The notes under the pieces were generated by a model that worked only from the letters and a program-made list of their open reading frames with translations, searched no databases and was not told the DNA's origin. This document shows, one piece after another, positions 1-4,702 of a DNA stretch of 6,024 nucleotides (its first letter is position 1; each line of letters starts with the position of its first letter). The DNA lies in the NCBI GenBank assembly GCA_003157175.1, contig PMIQ01000105.1:2589-8612 (forward strand), written 5' to 3'. The position numbers and the translations under genes were made by a program. The DNA is from Chloroflexota bacterium (GTDB lineage Bacteria; Chloroflexota; Limnocylindria; Limnocylindrales; CSP1-4).

Positions 1-57
1 GGCTGATCCGCAGCGACCCCCGGGCAATGAGACGTCGGCCCTGGCGCGACGAGCGGC

Positions 58-708
58 TTATGACCCGGCCGGGCCTTGAGGCGCGGGCGGAACTGACCCG
101 CTGTCGTTGCGCCACGTGTCGGAGGGCGAGGGGCGGTCACTGCTCCTGTGCGGCCGCGGCAGGATGTTCAGCACGACGATGATCACGCCCAGGGCGACAG
201 CCAGGAATGGCATGGCATCGCGCATGACCGTGGTGGAGCCGCCCTCGTCTATTCCGATCACGTTCTCGAAGAACAGCCCAAAGCCCACGAAGAGGCCGAG
301 GCCCACTGCGGCCGTGCGCAGGCCGGCGTCCAGCAGGTCGAGTCGACGATGGAGCAGTCCGTACAGGAAGAGCGACACGCCAACCGATCCCGGGGCCACC
401 AGGGCCCACGCGTAGGACCAGCTGGCGTAGGTGCCGGTCGAATCCTGAAACGCCAGGATGAGGCCGACTGTGAGGACTATCGCGCCGGGGATCGCCATGC
501 CCAGACCGCCTTCGCTGGGGACGGCAAGGCCCAGGACCAGCAATGCCACGCCGGGCACGATCACGAACATCGGCCAGCCATATCGACCCCAGTCGATATG
601 GAACTGCTCGTCGGCCAGGATCAGGACCCCCAGCACGATGAGCAGGACGCCCATGGCGAGCCCGCCGTGCTCCCTGTTGCGATCTCGATCGTCCCACCCG
701 TTTCTCAT
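58..708 (-). CDS. Six-helix membrane protein, LiaF/DUF5668-like transmembrane region
   Basis: A 216-residue polytopic membrane protein of unknown function. About six hydrophobic segments are visible, near residues 16-33, 44-63, 71-87, 97-118, 131-150 and 165-183. A short charged N-terminus precedes them (MRNGWDDRDRNREHGG), and the C-terminus is a hydrophilic Pro/Ser-rich tail of about 30 residues. The first helical pair (GVLLIVLGVLILAD, then a Trp-Pro turn and a second Gly/Leu-rich helix) resembles the transmembrane region of LiaF/DUF5668-type proteins, some of which act in envelope-stress sensing. This is a resemblance of pattern, not a firm family assignment. I chose the start at 708 because GAGG lies 7 nt upstream. 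An in-frame ATG at 774 would add 22 Arg-rich residues but has no ribosome binding site. The gene follows the minus-strand gene ending at 840, with a 131-nt gap, so it may be co-transcribed or have its own promoter. No catalytic motif is seen. Confidence 0.75.
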   Translation of the reverse strand: MRNGWDDRDRNREHGGLAMGVLLIVLGVLILADEQFHIDWGRYGWPMFVIVPGVALLVLGLAVPSEGGLGMAIPGAIVLTVGLILAFQDSTGTYASWSYAWALVAPGSVGVSLFLYGLLHRRLDLLDAGLRTAAVGLGLFVGFGLFFENVIGIDEGGSTTVMRDAMPFLAVALGVIIVVLNILPRPHRSSDRPSPSDTWRNDSGSVPPAPQGPAGS

Positions 709-715
709 CGCCCTA

Positions 716-719
716 CCTC
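716..719 (-). promoter_or_regulatory. Ribosome binding site deciding the start at 708
   Basis: On the minus strand this reads GAGG, 7 nt before the ATG at 708. The longer in-frame alternative ATG at 774 has no comparable purine motif upstream, so this site favours the shorter protein. Confidence 0.55.
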
Positions 720-742
720 GCTCTCGTCGTCTCGCCGGGGTC

Positions 743-748
743 AGTCTA
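743..748 (-). promoter_or_regulatory. Possible -10 box upstream of the six-helix membrane protein gene
   Basis: The minus strand reads TAGACT, matching four of six positions of the TATAAT consensus (TAnAnT), 34 nt before the start at 708. The same hexamer, also followed by G, lies 32 nt before the start of the other minus-strand gene (1877). I see no convincing -35 hexamer at 16-18 nt in either case, so this is only a candidate. Confidence 0.25.
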
Positions 749-802
749 CCTATCGGGTCCATCGCCGGGATCATGCCAAGGTCTGATTCGCAGCGCGGGC
801 GA

Positions 803-817
803 ACCCTCCGCGAGGGT
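803..817 (-). terminator. Stem-loop after the membrane-anchored protein gene, possible terminator
   Basis: ACCCTC and GAGGGT form a perfect 6-bp stem around a 3-nt loop, 23 nt beyond the stop codon at 840 on the minus strand. A second palindrome, CGCGGCCGCG (820-829), lies between the stop and this stem. There is no U-tract after the stem, so it is not a classical intrinsic terminator. High-GC bacteria often show such stems without U-tracts. It could also be an attenuating or mRNA-stabilising structure between the two minus-strand genes. Confidence 0.35.
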
Positions 818-839
818 GACGCGGCCGCGGAAGACGCGG

Positions 840-1877
840 CTAGGAGGCAGCCACGAAGACGGGGACGTCATTCACGGTCAGGACCCGATCGGGGCCCAGA
901 TCGGCCCGGCTGCCGGGGACGACCAGCGAGACGCTCACCTCGCCGGTCACGGAGAGCATCGCCCGGCCCACCGGCACGCGTTTATTGACGGCGACGTCCG
1001 TGCGTGCGCTGGGGGTCCCGGTCCCGTAGACCAGCAGCTCGTTCATGAGGTGATTGGGGTCCAGCGTGGTAGTCGATGAGCTGAGCCTCGTCGGATCGAC
1101 GATCTGCCAGGTCGTGACCCCGAGCTCCTCCACGAGCACGTGGTATCCGGTGTTGGAGGGGATGACGTTGGCAACGGCCAGCTGACCGGAGAAGCGGACC
1201 GTGACGCGCGGCGTGTCCGACCAGCCGTGCAGGCCGAACTCATCGAACGTGACGTCGACGGGCTTGCCCGCGCCTCTGATATCCACCGGCAAGGCGACGA
1301 TCCAGCGGTCGGCCGGGGCGGAGTACGAAGCCAGCTTGTTGACGATGAGCCGAGTGGCAACGGGCCCGACGAGCACGATACCGCCCGTCTGCGCGCTTGA
1401 ACCGTCGGCCTGCGCCATCGTCACGTTCGGCATGAACTCGCCGGCATAGGCGCCAGCCCGAAGACCGTACGGGTTGGTTGACAGGGCGTAGTACTCCGCA
1501 CGACCCTCCACGAGAGCCATGCTCAGACCCGGGACCGCTTCCATCGGCACGACCGTGCCATCTGCCGTGTAGTAGACGATCGACGCGCCACGCACCACGA
1601 AACCGGTCGTCCGGGCTGAGGGCGTCGGCACGAGCGACGGAGACGGAGACACCTCGGAGGGCGTCTGGACGGGCGACCCGGAGGGCGTCGCAGTGGGCGC
1701 GCTGGGCGAGGGCGTGCCGATCAAGAACGAGCTGGGCTGCGTCGCCGGCCCACTCCCGGATACTTTGGAGGACCCAGCGGGGGAGCCGGAGTCGATCGCG
1801 ACCGCGACGACCCCAGCGATGATGAGCGCCACGGCCGCGACCGACAGCCCGGCAACGACGCGCCTTCTGGATTCCAT
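840..1877 (-). CDS. Membrane-anchored extracytoplasmic protein of unknown function with S/T/P-rich linker
   Basis: A 345-residue protein I do not recognise. Residues 1-7 are basic (MESRRRV) and residues 8-27 form one hydrophobic Ala/Val/Ile helix that acts as a membrane anchor or uncleaved signal. No lipobox Cys follows. Residues about 30-90 are a low-complexity Ser/Pro/Thr/Gly linker typical of exported, possibly glycosylated, proteins. Residues about 92-345 look like a beta-rich globular domain facing outside, with alternating hydrophobic strands such as RVTVRFSGQLAVANVIPS. It has almost no Cys, and I see no enzyme motif. The start at 1877 is preferred because GGAG lies 5 nt upstream and the hydrophobic helix follows directly. 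Extending to the in-frame ATG at 2042 would put 55 Arg/Pro-rich residues before the anchor and would overlap the divergent gene at 2031. It lies upstream of the six-helix membrane protein gene on the same strand, which suggests a shared envelope role. Confidence 0.75.
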   Translation of the reverse strand: MESRRRVVAGLSVAAVALIIAGVVAVAIDSGSPAGSSKVSGSGPATQPSSFLIGTPSPSAPTATPSGSPVQTPSEVSPSPSLVPTPSARTTGFVVRGASIVYYTADGTVVPMEAVPGLSMALVEGRAEYYALSTNPYGLRAGAYAGEFMPNVTMAQADGSSAQTGGIVLVGPVATRLIVNKLASYSAPADRWIVALPVDIRGAGKPVDVTFDEFGLHGWSDTPRVTVRFSGQLAVANVIPSNTGYHVLVEELGVTTWQIVDPTRLSSSTTTLDPNHLMNELLVYGTGTPSARTDVAVNKRVPVGRAMLSVTGEVSVSLVVPGSRADLGPDRVLTVNDVPVFVAAS

Positions 1878-1882
1878 CGACA

Positions 1883-1886
1883 CTCC
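1883..1886 (-). promoter_or_regulatory. Ribosome binding site deciding the start at 1877
   Basis: The minus strand reads GGAG, 5 nt before the ATG at 1877. It supports this start over the ATG at 2042, which would place the membrane anchor 55 residues inside the protein. Confidence 0.5.
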
Positions 1887-1909
1887 ACTGCGGTGCGGAG
1901 ACGCGGTGC

Positions 1910-1915
1910 AGTCTA
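1910..1915 (-). promoter_or_regulatory. Possible -10 box upstream of the membrane-anchored protein gene
   Basis: The minus strand reads TAGACT, 32 nt before the start at 1877, the same hexamer and nearly the same distance as before the gene starting at 708. A small inverted repeat, CAGGG-caaa-CCCTG (1923-1936), lies just upstream, where a -35 element or operator would be. No good -35 match is visible. Confidence 0.3.
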
Positions 1916-1954
1916 GCGGCGTCAGGGCAAACCCTGGGGCCGCTCGGGTCAAAT

Positions 1955-1975
1955 GGCGGGGCCGAATGGCCCGCC
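1955..1975. repeat. GC-rich inverted repeat in the divergent intergenic region
   Basis: GGCGGGGCC and GGCCCGCC flank the loop GAAT. They give about 8 bp of GC pairing with one bulged G, or 6 bp of perfect outer stem (1955-1960 with 1970-1975). It sits between the divergent genes starting at 1877 and 2031. It follows no gene end, so a terminator role is unlikely. It may be an operator palindrome, a 5' leader structure or chance in GC-rich DNA. Confidence 0.4.
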
Positions 1976-2030
1976 GACCGCGACCTGATGGCACTCCCGC
2001 CCCGCTGGCCCTTGCGGGCATCCTCCAGTC

Positions 2031-2444
2031 ATGGACGATCACGCTTCGGTCATCGCCGTGCTCGAGAACGCTTGGTTCGGCGCAGGATCCGGCGCCGAGT
2101 TCGCGCCCCCGACCCGCGAGCGGCTGGCGGGGTTCGGCACACTCCAGGCTATCGAGGCCGACAAGATCCTCGACGAAGGCGAAGAAGCGATCGAAATGGG
2201 GACTCTGTTCTCCGGCCGGCTCGCCCAGAGCACGCTCTTTTCCGTGCGGGGACCCGTCACGATCCTCAGCATCGAGCCCGGTGACATCTTCGGCTCGTCG
2301 GCCGCCCTCGGCCAGACGAAGGTTCAGTCCAGGGTCGCCGCCACCGAAGCCTGCGAAGTGCCGGTAATCGACGGGGCGCGTCTTTCGGCTGCCCGCAAAG
2401 AAGACCGCGCCCTGACCGCAATCACGCTGCTGATGGCGAGTTGA
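2031..2444 (+). CDS. Stand-alone Crp/cNMP-type effector domain protein, no DNA-binding domain
   Basis: A 137-residue protein that looks like the beta-barrel sensory half of Crp/Fnr-family regulators. Typical features are the strand pair around residues 58-82 (LFSGRLA, then GPVTILSIEPGD), the phosphate-binding-cassette region from GD at 84-85 to about residue 105, and the following strand EACEV at 106-110. Full Crp/Fnr proteins have about 210-230 residues. Here the frame stops after the barrel and the start of the long helix, so there is no helix-turn-helix. Only 73 nt follow before etfB, too few to hide the missing part. By hand alignment with E. coli Crp, the Glu and Arg that contact cAMP appear replaced (GDIFGSS; Val-Gln at the Arg-Ser position), so cAMP binding is doubtful. 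An in-frame TGA at 1986 limits the start. ATG 2031 is the best choice but has no clear Shine-Dalgarno. Its role may be to sense a ligand for a partner, or to associate with the adjacent ETF system. Confidence 0.75.
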   Translation: MDDHASVIAVLENAWFGAGSGAEFAPPTRERLAGFGTLQAIEADKILDEGEEAIEMGTLFSGRLAQSTLFSVRGPVTILSIEPGDIFGSSAALGQTKVQSRVAATEACEVPVIDGARLSAARKEDRALTAITLLMAS

Positions 2445-2450
2445 CCCGTC

Positions 2451-2472
2451 CAGGCGCGAAGGTCACGCGCTG
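2451..2472 (+). repeat. Short stem-loop between the cNMP-domain gene and etfB
   Basis: GCGCG (2454-2458) and CGCGC (2466-2470) enclose the 7-nt loop AAGGTCA. The stem can be extended by two outer pairs with one bulge. It begins 6 nt after the stop at 2444 and is not followed by a U-tract. It could be a weak terminator or a processing structure between the two genes. Whether etfB is read through from the upstream gene cannot be told from sequence. Confidence 0.25.
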
Positions 2473-2517
2473 CTACACCACCAACTCGAACTTGACCCCA
2501 AGGGTTGAGGTTGTTCT

Positions 2518-3330
2518 ATGCAAATAGTCGCATGCATCAAACAGGTTCCGGACACGACTCAAGTGCAGATCGATCCGGTTACCAACACCCTTGTCCGGGA
2601 AGGTATCCCGTTCATAATCAATCCATACGACACGCATGCCCTCGAGGCGGCGCTGCGGCTGAAAGATGAGTCACACTGTCGCGTCACAGCCATCTCGATG
2701 GGGCCCCTGAATGCGGAGGCGACGCTCCGAAGAGCACTGGCGTTGGGTGTCGACCGAGCGGTGCTTCTTTCGGACCGTGTGTTCGGCGGCGCCGATACCC
2801 TTGCCACCAGCAACGTCCTTGCGACCGCTATCCTCCGCCTCAATGACGAGGATGAGGTCGGCATCGTCTTGTGCGGCAGACAGACGATCGACGGCGATAC
2901 GGCTCAGGTGGGTCCGGGGATAGCGACCAGACTCGGCTACTCCCAGCTGACTCTCGTCGACAGCATAATCAAGCTCGACCTCGACCAGCGCCGGATCCGT
3001 GTTCGACGCAAACTCGAAGGTCGCCACGAGATCGTGGAGGCACCTCTGCCGGTGATGATCACAGTCGTGCGCGAGATCAACCGCCCTCGCTATCCGATTG
3101 TGCCGATGCGACTCCTTTCGCGGGAACGAGAGGTCGAGGTTTGGGGCAACCGGGTGCTCAAGCTGGATGTCAGGCAAATCGGCCTCAAGGGCTCACCTAC
3201 CTGGGTCAATCGGATATTTTCCCCGCAGCGCGACAGAGGCGAGATCATCGGCGACGGCGCCACTGATCCTGTCGGCGCAGCCAACCTCCTGGTTGAGAAG
3301 CTGCTGAGCAAAGACTTGGTGGCCTTGTAG
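2518..3330 (+). CDS. etfB: Electron transfer flavoprotein beta subunit
   Basis: The 270-residue beta subunit of the cytoplasmic heterodimeric flavoprotein EtfAB, which collects electrons from acyl-CoA dehydrogenases or similar flavoenzymes. The N-terminus MQIVACIKQVPDT and the following segment IINPYDTHALEAALRLKD are typical of the family. The nucleotide-binding signature CGRQTIDGDTAQVGP lies at residues 119-133. The late segments VREINRPRYP (184-193) and LKGSPTWVNRIFSP (223-236) also fit EtfB. The length is near the usual 250-265. GAGG lies 7 nt before the ATG, supporting this start. etfA follows after 43 nt. ETF beta subunits bind AMP in the classical type or a second FAD in the electron-bifurcating type. 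I cannot tell by eye which applies. The association with a membrane Fe-S oxidoreductase rather than a bifurcating dehydrogenase points to a respiratory role. Confidence 0.95.
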   Translation: MQIVACIKQVPDTTQVQIDPVTNTLVREGIPFIINPYDTHALEAALRLKDESHCRVTAISMGPLNAEATLRRALALGVDRAVLLSDRVFGGADTLATSNVLATAILRLNDEDEVGIVLCGRQTIDGDTAQVGPGIATRLGYSQLTLVDSIIKLDLDQRRIRVRRKLEGRHEIVEAPLPVMITVVREINRPRYPIVPMRLLSREREVEVWGNRVLKLDVRQIGLKGSPTWVNRIFSPQRDRGEIIGDGATDPVGAANLLVEKLLSKDLVAL

Positions 3331-3373
3331 TCATGGCGTCCGTCGCGGTAAGAGAGGACTCTGGAAACACCCA

Positions 3374-4702
3374 ATGACCGAAGCCAAGAAGCCGATCAAG
3401 CGGCCGCGCGGTAAGGCGCAGCTGAGCGCTGAGCGCTGCATAGCTTGCGGCGCCAGATGCCAGAGCGCCTGCCCGGTTGACGACTGCATCGAGATGGATG
3501 ATGGCGGTTCGCCGATCATCGATCAGTCGAAGTGCATCGGCTGCGTAAAGTGCGTGAAGGTCTGCCCTGCTCAGGCCATCGACATGTTCTTCACTCCCGA
3601 AGAACAGGCCCTCCTCGCCCAGCTACTTGCAGAACGCGGAGGTGCTCCAGATGGCACCGACGACCCGGAGGCTCGAGCTCTGGCCCGGAAACTCGCCGAG
3701 TACAGGGGCGTCTGGGTGCTTGTCGAGCAGACCGAGGGAGAGGCAGCCAAGGTCTCGTGGGAACTGCTCGGCAAAGGTCGCGAGCTTGCGGATACCCTGG
3801 CCGTGCCACTTTCGGCGCTGGTGATCGGCGCAGATGTCGAACACCTCTGCACCGAGGCATTCGCGTACGGCGCCGACACGGCCTACCTCGTAGATGCCCC
3901 GGCCTTCCGGTTCTACCGTACCGAAAGCTATCTGAAGGCGGTCTGCCAGCTGGTCGCCAAGTACCGGCCGGAGATCATCCTGATGGGGGCAACCGGCCTG
4001 GGCCGCGACCTTGCCGGAGCCGTGGCCACGGCTGTCGGTACGGGCCTGACCGCGGACTGCACCGGTCTTGCCATCGACGACAAGCGCAACTTGATGCAGA
4101 CCCGGCCCGCGTTTGGCGGCAACATCATGGCGACCATCATGTGTGACAGATTCCGGCCGCAGATGGCCACGGTGCGGCCGCACGTCATGCAGATGCCGGA
4201 GAAAGGGACGGGCCGGAGCGGAACGACTATCCGCGAAACCTGCGAGCTCAACGAAGACGACGTCCTCGTCAAGGTCCTGGAGATCATCGGCGACAGGCAG
4301 ACGCACAGCGTCGATATTGGCGGCGCAGACCTGATCGTTTCCGGCGGCAGAGGGATGATGGGCAAGGACAACTTCGCCTTGCTCCAGGAGCTGGCCGACG
4401 AACTCGGCGGCGTGGTCGGAGCTTCCCGTTCCGTCGTGGACGCGGGCTGGATGCCCCAGGACCGTCAGGTGGGGCAGACCGGCAAGACGGTCCGTCCGAA
4501 GATCTACATCGCCTGCGGGATCTCCGGCGCGATCCAGCATCTGGTCGGAATGCAGGACTCGGACGTGATAATCGCCATCAACCGCGACAAGGATGCCCCG
4601 ATATTCCAGGTTGCGACGTATGGGATCGTGGGCGACGTCCTCACGATTGTGCCGGCCATAACCAGCCGTCTGCGAGACATGAAGGCAGGGGTGGCCGAGT
4701 GA
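3374..4702 (+). CDS. etfA: Electron transfer flavoprotein alpha subunit with N-terminal 2x[4Fe-4S] ferredoxin domain
   Basis: A 442-residue FAD-binding alpha subunit, about 110 residues longer than classical EtfA because of an N-terminal ferredoxin-like domain. The cluster ligands are Cys22, 25, 29 and 33 (Cx2Cx3Cx3CP) and Cys54, 57, 60 and 64 (Cx2Cx2Cx3CP). A charged helical linker spans about 72-110. The EtfA N-domain covers about 112-300, including ILMGATGLGRDLAGAVA (202-218). The C-terminal FAD domain covers about 318-432, with SGGRGMMG (323-330), SR at 351-352, QVGQTGKTV (365-373) and GISGAIQH (382-389). All expected parts are present. The ferredoxin extension is known in ETFs of anaerobes and probably relays electrons between the flavin and the Fe-S partner. 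GGA lies 8 nt before the ATG, a weak binding site, so translation may depend partly on etfB. The stop codon overlaps the next gene by 4 nt, which implies coupled translation with the membrane partner. Confidence 0.95.
   Translation: MTEAKKPIKRPRGKAQLSAERCIACGARCQSACPVDDCIEMDDGGSPIIDQSKCIGCVKCVKVCPAQAIDMFFTPEEQALLAQLLAERGGAPDGTDDPEARALARKLAEYRGVWVLVEQTEGEAAKVSWELLGKGRELADTLAVPLSALVIGADVEHLCTEAFAYGADTAYLVDAPAFRFYRTESYLKAVCQLVAKYRPEIILMGATGLGRDLAGAVATAVGTGLTADCTGLAIDDKRNLMQTRPAFGGNIMATIMCDRFRPQMATVRPHVMQMPEKGTGRSGTTIRETCELNEDDVLVKVLEIIGDRQTHSVDIGGADLIVSGGRGMMGKDNFALLQELADELGGVVGASRSVVDAGWMPQDRQVGQTGKTVRPKIYIACGISGAIQHLVGMQDSDVIIAINRDKDAPIFQVATYGIVGDVLTIVPAITSRLRDMKAGVAE
4687..4691 (+). promoter_or_regulatory. 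Ribosome binding site for the GTG start at 4699
   Basis: AGGGG inside the end of etfA lies 7 nt before the GTG at 4699. Together with the GTGA start-stop overlap, it supports this non-ATG start for the membrane Fe-S oxidoreductase. Confidence 0.6.

Noticed and set aside
1..79. An open plus-strand frame from the window edge to TGA at 77-79, possibly the end of a convergent gene
   Set aside because: Only about 25 codons are visible (Ala/Arg/Pro-rich), with no recognisable motif, and it would overlap the convergent gene end by 22 nt. Too short to support.
709..774. Longer start (ATG 774) for the six-helix membrane protein
   Set aside because: No ribosome binding site, and the added 22 residues are Arg-rich and unlike a membrane protein N-terminus. 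ATG 708 has GAGG at good spacing.
148..786. Long plus-strand open frame antisense to the six-helix membrane protein
   Set aside because: The translation is His/Gln/Asp-rich without any domain, and the opposite strand gives a clean polytopic membrane protein. It is a shadow of high-GC codon use.
1621..1790. Repetitive GAGGGCGTC-like stretches, considered as a tandem DNA repeat
   Set aside because: They encode the Ser/Pro/Thr-rich linker of the anchored protein. The similarity is degenerate and explained by codon and amino-acid bias.
1878..2042. Longer start (ATG 2042) for the membrane-anchored protein
   Set aside because: It would put 55 Arg/Pro-rich residues before the signal-anchor helix and overlap the divergent gene at 2031. 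ATG 1877 has a good ribosome binding site.
2492..2508. TTGA repeated at 2492 and 2505, considered as a Crp/Fnr-type operator
   Set aside because: The two copies are direct, not inverted, repeats, whereas Crp/Fnr sites are palindromic. The neighbouring Crp-like protein also lacks a DNA-binding domain.
2492..2518. TTGACC with TTCTAT downstream, resembling a -35/-10 pair before etfB
   Set aside because: The -10-like hexamer would overlap the etfB start codon, leaving no room for the ribosome binding site in the transcript.
3623..4540. Long minus-strand open frame inside etfA
   Set aside because: It is antisense to a clear EtfA with all expected motifs, and its own product shows only Asp/His/Gly-rich shadow composition.
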